A DNA stretch of 64,000 bases from Ascidia mentula (Eukaryota > Chordata > Ascidiacea > Phlebobranchia > Ascidiidae), in assembly GCA_947561715.1 (NCBI GenBank), contig OX387200.1, positions 20,400,501-20,464,500 of the forward strand. The letters run 5' to 3'. The notes under the pieces are model-generated. The model did not search any database, had not been told where the DNA came from, and saw only the letters and a list, made by a program, of their open reading frames with translations. Within the stretch, counting starts at the first letter, position 1. Each line of letters opens with the position of its first letter. A program made the translations under genes and the position numbers. Below are positions 51,601 through 63,600 of the stretch, piece by piece.

Positions 51601-54600
51601 TAATAAAAAATAAAGGAACTTACCAAAATAGATAGCTGTTTCACTAAGCAGAGCAGGCCAAATTTTGTGGTCTTTATAACATTGTTTCTACGTTACGTCT
51701 TTCTATAGGTTTTTACTGCACGGGGAAATCTTACATGGGGAATCCCCTTGGCGAAAGTTTCGGCGACCAATGTCCACCGGGTAGTTATTGTCCCACTAAC
51801 ACCAGCATCCCAATAGAATGCCAGGCCGGTAAGAGTGTGGTTGGTTTTGTGATTTTGCACGAACCTTTTTTTTCTTATTGCTTTCCGGCGCGTTTTTGCG
51901 AGCGATATGCTCTGGAGTAGAAAGTACAATATATGAAGATGTTTCTAATTTACAGGAACTTATAATCCTGAATATCAGAAGTCTTCCCCCTCTGATTGTC
52001 TTCCGTGTGATCCTGGGTCGTTTTGCAACGGAACCGGTCTTCCAAATGTTTCGGGTATGTTGTTTGGTTATGAATTCTTATCGGATGTTAACTATTCCTA
52101 TCAACATGGATTGGACTCGTTAAACATTGATCTGCCTTCTTCTATAAAGTTTCGCTGTGTTGGTCAATTGCAGTTAAAATAACCGTATCTTTGAGGGACA
52201 AAGATAAGTTACTTTTCGGTTTTGGTTTGTGCATATTCTCACTTCTAATCTTACATTGCTGCAAACCAAATGGTCAACAGACAAAAAGAGCAAGAAATAT
52301 CGTGTTGCAAACGTGAATGCAACAAACGCCGCTTGTTACTCTTATTACTAAACACCTACACGATATTTAATATAAACTGCTTTGATCACTGTATTTACAT
52401 GTATCAGGCGACTGCTGGGAGCGGTATTATTGCGATGGAAACGCGAGCACACCAACCCAACACGATTGTCCACCAGGTCATTTCTGCCCGCCTGCCTCGT
52501 CCTCTCCTTTCCCTTGTGTTAACGGAACATACTCAAACACCAGCAACGCGGACGTGTGCAGGTCCTGTCCAATAGGATTTTACTGCGTTGATTCGCAAAT
52601 CGAACCCCAGCCCTGTCCGATGGGAAATTATTGTCCGGCTTCGACCGGTTGGAATTGGCGGCCTTGCCCTACTGGTGAGTTTTGCTTATATTTTATGATT
52701 TTTGTGACGTTGACTTATGGAATGTCGTTGAGTGTCTGCTTATAACTGATTATAAATGATTAATTTTATCACGTCTTTTGAAAAGCAAAAGTTTGTTTTG
52801 TAACAAATGTTCAAAGTGCTTGACATTATACAACAATTTACATTACAACAATTACTCAGCAAAAAAACTACTGTTTTTCAGGCACATTCAATCCTGCATT
52901 TGGAAAAAGCACCGAAAGTGAATGTACCCAGTGTACGGCTGGATCGTACTGCGAGACGCCTGGACAATCCAATGTTACTGGATCTTGCACTGGTGGATAC
53001 AACTGCATAATCGGTGTGGACGTTCCCAATCCCGACAATAGCAAAAATAAGGTCAGTTAACGTCACAACTTGGTTACAGCAATACGTCGTTTAGAAGGAG
53101 AATGTATATGGTGGTTAAGGCTGTGGAATATGTGATATTTGTGTGCAAATCTGTGGTAAATTTAAAGGGCAAAATACAAGTTAACATCTTTTTATACATA
53201 ACCCTCCCCATTATTGCAACAAAATCCAACTCCTAGACTTGCCAGGTGTGCAAAAACTTTTCAAAGTACTAAATATATATTTATTGGCAGGGTTCTGGTG
53301 AGGAGTGTCAACAAGGTTACCAATGTCCATTTGGATTAGCCGAACCTTGTCCTCTCGGCACTTACGCCAACACAACACAAACCAAACTATGTCACGACTG
53401 CCCAGCAGGTTGGTATTTTACTCATGCTTGTCTCCTATAACTTTGTTTAAAACCAAGTATGCTCATTCAAATGGTAAATGGGTTTATTAGTAGAAATGTA
53501 TTATAAAAGAAGACTCTTTTTGCGGTAGCACTTTTTAAGCTACCTCTGCAAGTTATTCAGATACCAATTTGACATCAGGAGACCTGCCTAATGAATTCTA
53601 ATCTTTAATAAACCACTCTGCAAAACAAAAAAAACACAGATTGTTAGTTAAAACTGTATAAACAACATCTATCTTATGTAAGTTAATTATTTCACTCAAA
53701 CTTCTCTTTGCTTGACTTCCAGGTTTTTACTGTCCTGGGAATACAATCGATCCTGTTCCCTGCATAGCTGGTCACTATTGCCCGACTGGAACCCAAGCAG
53801 AAAAACAATTTGCTTGTCCACCAGGAACATTCAACAATCAAACCGGTACACATATAAATGTCTGTATATATCCTAAGTCAGATCTTCACGTGTACAAAGT
53901 GTCGTTTTACGACATATATGGAGATGTTACAACATTTTGTGTTGAAACTTAAATTTGAGTCGTCAAATTGCGTTGCGTAACGGGTGACGTCATACTGAGC
54001 GATAAAATGGCAAATTCTAATACTCAAAAGTGTACATTACACGTAAACGTTGCCTTTAACGTTACGATGATTATGGTATTGTAAAGCAATTTTATATATT
54101 TATGTAAGAACTTAATAAACTCAAGCAAGCTTAACTGACAAAAAAAACTACTAAGTAACAAATTGTTTTGGTAAAAAAAATACTTATGCGCATCAATTCA
54201 TCATGCTTATTCATTGTTCCAGAGCAAGGAAGTTTAAGTAGTTGTCTACCTTGCACTGCTGGTAAATACTGCGAGGGAGACGGTAATTCCGAACCTACAG
54301 CATTTTGTGACCCTGGTTTTTATTGCTCTGGTGGAGCTGATTCGGCAAGACCTGTTACGTATGGAACTGATGTATCTGGCAGGTAAGCCCAACCAAACAC
54401 ACAAATCAACACAAAGATCTTTCATTGAATATATACGCTACGTGGGCGCTTGAAGTTTTTTTAAACTTAATTTTTCGAAAATGTGGTCCAATTTGGGAAT
54501 TACCAACACTACTAGTTTGAAACAAAAGTCAAAAAATTTGTGGCCTAATATAAGATATACCAATGCCGACAAAAATAAAACTACAACGGTTTATTTTGTC

Positions 54601-57600
54601 TTTTCAGCAACACAACATGTGCCTCACCATCAGAGTGCCTGTGCCCTAATCTCAGTTCTACCACAGGAGGGTTGTGCATGCCTGGTAAGCAAATATAAAT
54701 AAATAAAAAATGTATATTTGCTTGAAATAGGAAATCCACTTTATGATTTTATTGTGTGTGTTTAGGTTATTACTGCCGAGAAGGATCCGCCCAGCCCATA
54801 CCTTGCGACCAGGGAACTTATTGTCCAACATTTGAACTATCACAACCCCGAGGAAACTGTTCAGCCGGTTACTACTGTGACTATGGAAGGTAGGTATCCA
54901 TGTTCTACATGCGTTAAAATTAATCCGGCGTCACTGTGCAGAAGCACTAAAGTTTATTGTATGTCCAATGTCTTTAGTATTGCAGATGTGTTAGACGAGT
55001 TCTGTACTTTAACTTTTTCTATTTAACAGCACGAGTCAACAGGAGACTGACTGCATAAGTGGACATTATTGTGAAGCGGGCGCTGTGGTTCCTATGGGAT
55101 GTCCTCCCGGGTTTTACATAAATACAACCAACAATAAGCAGCTATCAGACTGTCTGCCCTGTATTGCTGGATCGTTTTGTCCAGGTAGGTTGCCAACCAA
55201 TGCTGTTTCAGAAGAAATTTTCGTGTTTATGTGGTTTCAACTTGTCTCTTTAACTTCAATAGCTTTCGACAGTTTGTTGTTTATTCCTTAAAAACGAATC
55301 CGTTTCACAGACACATCAGGTATAAAAGTGTTACTGTATTTCAACTTTTGTATATCGTTAAAATAAAACAAATATTGTCGAAACTCCGTTTGTTATTTCG
55401 CCTGGTGTTCAACATGATTTCAAGATTCTTTGCCTCAAACACCATGGCAACACTAAATTACGTGAAATAATTTATTATTTGGCAATTTTCGCCACAGCTT
55501 TGGTCGGCCGGACACTCAATACCCATAATCGACTTATTTTAAACCCTTGATCCCTTCATTTTAAATCATGCACTACAGGATTTGGAAACAGTTACCCGAT
55601 AGGCGATTGTCTGGCCGGATACTACTGCCCAGAAGGAAGTGAACGGGAAGATGAGATGATTTGTGACGTCAACCATTATTGCGTCACCGGATCTAAGAAC
55701 CAAACAGTGTGTGAGGCTGGAACTTATCAACCTAACAGGGGAAGGGCGAGCTGTGAGAATTGTGAGGCGGGAAAACTATGCGATCCAAGTGATGGTGAGT
55801 TCGACTCTGTGTTAAACTTGTTTTTTGGTAGTTTGGGTTGGCGAGGCGTTCAACTGGCTTGTACAAAAAGTAATATTAATCGTTTTGGCCAATATTCCAG
55901 TAGAATTTTTGCTCTCAGAATTCTGGGTAATTCAGTGAATAGTGGTTGTAAGTCGTTTTTGTATCGTAATTAAATCGCGACGCCATTCAAGCTTGATTAA
56001 TGACATGCAAAACGGAGATTAGTATTATTGCTAAACTACACAGGTATAACAGATAAATAATTGTCAGAGTTTCAATAGCTTAACCGTGCGTTGTTTGTTT
56101 TGGAAAAACAAACAGGAAATTAAAACTTAAGTAATTGCTTGTGAACTGTTTTGGACAGACTGAATGTTAAAAAAACTTTATTTGCACGAGCTTTGGCAAG
56201 ATGCTGCAATGATTGGTCAGTCTATCCAAAAAGTGCACCAGCAATTGCTAAAGGTTATAGACCTGAGAATGATACGGCGTATTAAAGAAAAATAAAAATA
56301 CCTTTTTCTTGACCTTTCTCTCTTTCACATAAAGGTAACATAGCACCTGAGGATTGTCCACTTGGTTATTTCTGCCCGAGTGGAACCAAAACCGCCCAAC
56401 CGTGTCCAGCTGGAAAGTACGGACCGTCTCCAGGCTTGACCAGCGAATCGAGCTGTGCCTCGTGTCCACGTGGTAAATAGATTGGTTTATTCTAAAAACT
56501 ACACCATTGACCAAGTGTTATTTACGTGCATCATACAGCATAACTTGAAGTAATTTTCTACGTTCACCCTCTGTACAACCACACGGCTTTGGTCATCTCT
56601 TTTGAATATTCTCAGCGTATCTTTAGTTATTAATCCTTGTACTTGTTGTGCCACTGAGTGAAATTTAGTCTTACAACTAAGTAGGTTGAAGTTTACAGAG
56701 GATATAGCCTATTCCTCTACAATCTGTGATGTTTACAACATGCTCTTGTTCATAGGAAAATATTGCTTGGGAGGGGAAGGAAACTTCACTGGAGATTGTT
56801 CGCCAGGTTATTACTGCACTGGAGGCGCCGCACGACCAGATCCGTATTTCCAAAACGTTACAGCTCGTAAGCACAATTTGAATAACACTTGATTGACCTT
56901 TTTTATGCTGGCGTTTTTTTACATTCGATAAATATTATTGTACTTGTGAGGTTTCGTCGTATTATCCCTAAACTTAAGTGTGGTATCAACGTTTGCTAAA
57001 ATACTATCAAAACGTGTAGCATTATTTACTTTAAACACATGTTCGGTGGACGAAAGAACAAACCATGCCCGGTGACATTCTCGCCTGCACGGTTTGTAAA
57101 CAATGTACGTGTATGTTTCTTCCAAATACATCTGCCACTATATACCAAAAGTCATCATAGTTTATGTTGTACGATATCGCGTCATAGAACTGGTCATGAT
57201 TTCCTTTGTCTCAAAGCAAACAAACCGAGGAAGCCAGATAATATTTTTCGTATACATGGTGCGAAAGACGTCGTAAGAAATACCTACAAATTCTGGTTTT
57301 GTTTTGCAGCCTTTACTGGCAACAGTATTTGTCCACCCGGCTTTTACTGTACGGGTCCGGATCTAGCGGTGATATGTCCTGCTGGAACTTACAACGAGAA
57401 TAATGGAAGTAAAAGCGACACCGACTGCTTGGCTTGTCCTCCCGGCAAATATTGTCCAATCGGCGGCCTCACTGATTCCAACAACTTACCCGATTGTACT
57501 GCTGGGTGGGTTGCTTGTTCCGTGTTAATTATGTTCACATTAGAAACTACTTAGTTAATACAGAGGGTAAGTAACCCTTAAGGCAAAGAACTTTTTGTTT

Positions 57601-60600
57601 CTCTTTGCAATTTATTTCCTTTTGGAACTACATGTGCGTATAAATATACTGAAACCATCCCACTATGAGATTGTTAAACAAATGTTGAAAAACGCCAAAA
57701 CACTCCTAGCGTAAAAGTTACGTTTGACATGATACTGTAAATAGCAATTGGCTGAACTTGAGCCATTTCTTCAAACAAGAATAAATGAAAAAAACGTGAA
57801 AACGTGAAGTTCTCAGCATGTCTACATTCGTGTAAAAACCTACAAAAAAATCGAATCTTTTTAGATCGGTTTGCGTGGAAGGTGCGATCGTGTCAGCCCC
57901 CAACGATGCAACCGGATATCCGTGTCCCGCTGGTTATTTCTGTCCAGTGGGAACCTCGATACCTCAAGGTTGTCCTCCTGGTTCTTACAGCACGACGGGA
58001 AGTGCCGAATGCTCGTTGTGCTCTCCAGGAAAGATGTGTCCAACTTACAACATGAGTGTTGAGCTAGATTGCACTTTAGGTTGGTTTTTTTATGGTGAAT
58101 TTAGGTTTTTCACTTTATATTGGAAAGGCGGACAGTTGTTATGTTACACAAATGTTGACATATAACTTCCTGCTTAGGTCACTTTTGCCCCGGTAACACC
58201 TCCGTTCCTGAACCTTGCCCAGTTTCAACTTTCAATCCAACCAACGCGAATGCTAAATCTTCAGGCGATTGTCAATCTTGTTCTCCTGGAAAGTTCTGCA
58301 ATGGAACTGGTCTTGCTTCTGTATCAGGTTTGTGATTAGGAACTACTTTGGAATCCAAGTCTGCCGCGCTTGTCTTTAACGACTTGGGATGTGACGATAC
58401 TTTATCCAATTAATATCGCAAAGCACTTTCAATTTTTCTTTCATCTTTTTCATTTCTGTGCAGCTTGAAGTAATAGCCGTACTTTCGAATCAGCTATATC
58501 TAAATAATAAGTAATGCGTTACTAAATCGAGTGAAACCAACCGCCATCGCAGCTTACTTACTTGTTTTACTTCAGGAGATTGCGAGGCCGGATTTCTATG
58601 CGAAGGAGGAAGTTCCACTCCTACTCCCACATCCGGGGGTTCCCCTTACAACGGGTTATGTCCCGTGGGTAGTTACTGTGAGGCCGGGGTCACTGGCCCC
58701 ACTCCATGTCGCAGGGGAACCATGCGGAACGTCACCGGGGCAGCGTCATTGAGCGATTGCAACACTTGTACTCCCGTAAGTACAAGCATCAAGTTTTTGA
58801 AACATATGTTATCCGGTAGGGTTAAGATGGGAGCAGATATCATAGAAACATCCTTATGAATGTGAAAGCTTATGGTTTGATTTGGTTCTCAACCGTTTAA
58901 ATGTTGGGGCCGAAAATTCGAAACCACCGAAGAAATTTAAATATTAATTCTTCGGGTTTTATTAAAAATTATTGTCGATTGAAATACTTTTGCAGTAGTT
59001 TAATGAAAGCCACTAACAAGAACGTTGGGTAAAAGCAATAAAAACTCATTGACAATTAAAGCGTTTATCTTTTTGCTTAGGGATATTACTGCAGCAACGA
59101 CGGACAATCCGCTCCAACAGCCGAATGTTCGTGTGGTTATTTCTGTCCCGGAAACACAACTTCAAACCAAAACCCAAACCAGTTTTCATGCCCGACTGGT
59201 CATAGTTGCCCGCCAGGGTCGTCACAACCTCAGCCTTGCAAGACAGGTAAAGTATAGCCACGTGTAAATAGTGAATTGTAACTACCCTGAGCAAAGTATG
59301 ACAATGGGAATGCTTAATCTGTAGCAAGAGTATTCAAAATAACTCTCAAAGAGTGATGAACGATTAGCGTCAATGCGATCTTTTATTTAAATTACACATA
59401 AATATTTATTTCAACATAACGGCATGGTCAGTTTCTGTGCTTATTCAAAGAAAATCTTACTCTGTAGTAAGAGTTATTACATAAAAATTCACCAGTATAC
59501 ATTTTTGTAATGTTACAAATCACAGTCTAAAATTAAAACTCAAACACGTTTTTTTTTTCTGAGAAATGGAAATGCGCGGTCATTTGCATTTTAAACGTTG
59601 ACACACAGAGACGAAGATAAGTTGGACCAAAAGATTGCGTTTTTTGGATCTTATTATGTTAACTTTTTCTTTGCAGGAACTTACCAACCGAACGTAGAAT
59701 CGTGTGATTGTCAGAACTGCCGACCTGGTTTTTATTGTCAAGACTCGTTATCTGGGGGTCAGGTTGAATGCCCAGCTCACAACTACTGTCCAGAAGGTGT
59801 GAAAACCTTTTTATCTGAACAACTGATTACAAGTTTTGATATGTGGTGTTAAGTAGTTTTTAGAACGATTTTTTTTAGCGTCGTGCTTGATGCTCAGCAA
59901 ACGTTTTGATTCTGATCAGTTACCTCCTGTTTAGTTGCTAATTATGCAAGAAATTAAAAGTTGTACTTTTCTGAACGCCTTAGTTGACGCTTCCAGATGA
60001 CGCATTTTTTGGTTGTTGAATTAAACGTATCGGCAAATTACAAAACTTTCGCTCTTTTTCAGCCACTCCGTATCCAATCCCCTGTCCCAACGGAACTTAC
60101 ACTGATCCTACTCAAGTTGGTTTGGAATCTCCCGCCCAATGCAATTCCTGTCCACCAGGAAAATACTGCACTGGAGGATCGATTGTGGTTCGTGTTTTTC
60201 TTTTACTAAAAATGATATCAGTTGCAAGAACATTAGGGCACGATAAAGATTATCGTGGATTGAAACTCGTATCGTTGCGATAGTATTGGTTAGTGTTTCG
60301 AACCCGGTTTCGATATTGATGGAATTTAATTTGTTTCTTCTCCACTGATAGGGAAACGAGAGAAACTGATTCAACAAAAACTAAAGTGATTTTCTCATAT
60401 TACATGTTTTACTGAATTATCGTCATTTCTTTCACAAATAGCAGTAACAACTTCCACACAAAAGTGCTGTTGAAAAGGGATAGAATGTGTAAAACGTGAA
60501 CACAAGGATACTTGTATAGTGTAACGTGTCACCCCGCTTACAGGGCAATTGCAACGAGCGATACTTCTGTGCATCTCGAGCTTATTCACCGAACGGGAAC

Positions 60601-63600
60601 TCAACCAACCTTATTCCATGTGCAGACGATGAGACTTGTATCGGTTTGTGTCCGGGCGGTTCCTACTGCCCCTCTGGTATAAATGACCCCATACCTTGTC
60701 CTGAAAACACCCTGCGAGCCAACCCAGGTTAGTAAACCGAACTATTTATTAAACGCGATTTTAAAACACTTGAATTATGCTGTGTTGAAATTGAAAATTT
60801 CTGCTGCAAACAATTTGGTTGGTAAATGTAAACTGCATTTGGGATGTTTGAAAGCTTATCAATTATTGTATCAATTATTTTTTATTATCCGTGGTTCAGT
60901 TTTATGAACTGTTCGTAAATTAAATTACTTCTATTACTTTAACCACATTTTAACCATTTTTTGCTTTCCAGGTGCTGGTTCAGTGTCTGACTGTATGTTC
61001 TGCCCGAACGGTTCCTGGTGTAGAGAAGGTGAACCAGTAGCTTACCCATGCCCGGCCGGATTTTACTGTGATGGGATGGGAGCATACGGACCTCAGCCAT
61101 GCCCAGCTAACACATACAGGAGTGACACAGGTTAGATTTTGATGTCATACGTTTACGTTTATACGAATCTTATTTATTATCAGTGGAATTTCGCCAAAGC
61201 GCGTTAGATCTTAAAGGTTTCCAGTAGCTTGTTGCAATTGTTGTCAGTCCAGTTTATTTCGTGAAACCAAATGTTGTCTGTTTTTCGCAGGTGGAAGCAG
61301 TCCATCGGATTGTTCGCCTTGTCCACCAGGGTTCTGGTGCAACGAGACTGGTTTAACCAACTTCACCTCTTCTGAATGTGCTCTGGGATATTACTGCATT
61401 GGAGGTAATGTATTAACTTTTTAACAGGATATTTCGTCCTACTTAAGCTGAGCAGCAATAAACAAAGAAATATATTTTTAATGGGATGGTTTTTATAGTT
61501 CTTTGTTGCTGAACCAAAGAATCTCCATTTTCCTAAATCCCGAAACAGTAATTAGCATAACTAGACGATCATCTTCAAACTTTTAGCGCAACATCAATTT
61601 TCTCATTAGTTTGTGTTTTTCACAGGTGGACACGATCCAGTCATGTGTCCCGGTACAACCTTGCGAGACACGCCAGGAGCAAAGAACGTGACCGACTGCA
61701 CAAGTTGTACGCCTGGTTATTACTGCCCCAACCCCAACAACACAGGTATATGGGTGGCAAAGATACTGTTTGGTGGTAACTGAAGATAAAATAAATTTTT
61801 GATCGAAAAATCGACATATGTTTTCAAGCTGTTTTAAATTATATAATTTGTTTCAAGTAATTAAAATGCTTTAACCTTTGGTGTTTAATAACTCATTTGT
61901 GTAATTTTGCGGCAGGATCGCCAAACATCAACGGGATTCCCTGCCCACCTGGATACGAGTGCCCTGAGGGTTCAGCCCAACCCACAATTTGTCCACCAGG
62001 ATTTTACTGTCCAGCTCTGACGTATCAACCAACTACATGCACAGCAGGTAAACCAGAAAATATGTCTATTTTATCAAGTCATACACCTGGTGAATCGATT
62101 TCTTGGCGTTCAACCACTTTTCTATTATTGTTGACATAGTTCCATTTTACACAAATCCTACACTGTGTTCAGGTTACTACTGCCCCGCCGGATCAACCAC
62201 CATCACAATATGTGACTACCCCTTCTACTGTCCCAACGGTACAGGAGACCCGTTACCTTGCGATATTGGGTATCAACCTCTCAATATATCCGGATTAAGA
62301 GATTCTTTGGATGTGGCTTGCATGGTTTGTCCTGTCGGCTCTTATAGAAATTCTTCAACCGACGACAAATGTCTGCCCTGTCCACCCGGATATTATTGCC
62401 CTGAAGGTCTGTAGCTGTAGTCGGTTTTATTATCAATTAAAACATGTCTTCTGTATATTTTTAAGTCGTATTATTAAACACTTTGTGACTTTTTGAAAAA
62501 TAATATTTCCAAGTTACACGAACCTTTATAAAGACCTGATGCAATTCAGGTACCGGAAACTACCAGAAAAACCCTTGCCCCAGTGGGTCATACTGTCCTG
62601 AAGGAGGGGTTACGTCAGTGGGAGGGGTTACAGGGTTACCCATTCCCTGCCCCCCTGGTAGATACGGACCCCAACCTGGTGCTGACTTCTCAGCTTGTTT
62701 TCCTTGTCAGTCGGGCATGTACAACAACTTGGAGGGCCAGACTGCCTGTTTCCCTTGTGGTAGCGCAGCCACATCGCAAGCTGAAGCTACAGCGTGCACA
62801 TGCTTAGGCAAGTAGTGTGTTTTATATGCGTTTTGTTTTGGTACGTTGTGGGGACAACGTTGCGAGTCAATGTCGTGGGCGCTTGTACTTAACGTGATTA
62901 GCATGGCTGTTTGGTTTTGTTTGACACGGTTTCAAGCAAATAACCCTCGAAATTTTGTCAACGAATAAACGGGATGTAAAGTTTTTTAAATTTTAGGATT
63001 TAATCGAGCTTTCCAACCGAGCGATGGATCTTGCATTTGCGAAAGTGGATACGTTTATTACGACGAAGCCGACCAACTGCAAGTAGATGGTATGGAAGTT
63101 CAACAGTGTTATGGTCTGCTAAATCATACTTACATTGACATGTATTGGCAATATGATAGGAACTGGTTAAACGTATTGCTCAAAATACATTACATTTAAA
63201 AAAAATTCCTTGCGGCTTGTGGTCGATGGGTATAAATGTGTTGCTTAGCCTAATTTTTAACGTAAATGTATATGACTAATTTGTAAAAAATCATATATTG
63301 CGAAAAATGTCAAGCCCTAAACCCGGAACAATAAAAGTCATGGTAGTAACGTTTTTACCTAAACTCAGCACAAACCTCATCCACTTCTTATCGCAGGAAA
63401 CTCCCAGTATTCTTGTCAACCTATAGTGGATGAGAGGTGCGGAAGTGGTGAAGCTCGATCAAGCACAACTCGAACTTGCGTCGATCCGAATGTTGTGGAT
63501 TGCACAGGCCCCTGTGCCAACTTCGGCGGGGGGGGTTTCAACACAGACTTAGGGGAGTGTGTTTGCAACTTAGTGACTTATCCGGAAGAGATCCAGTGTT

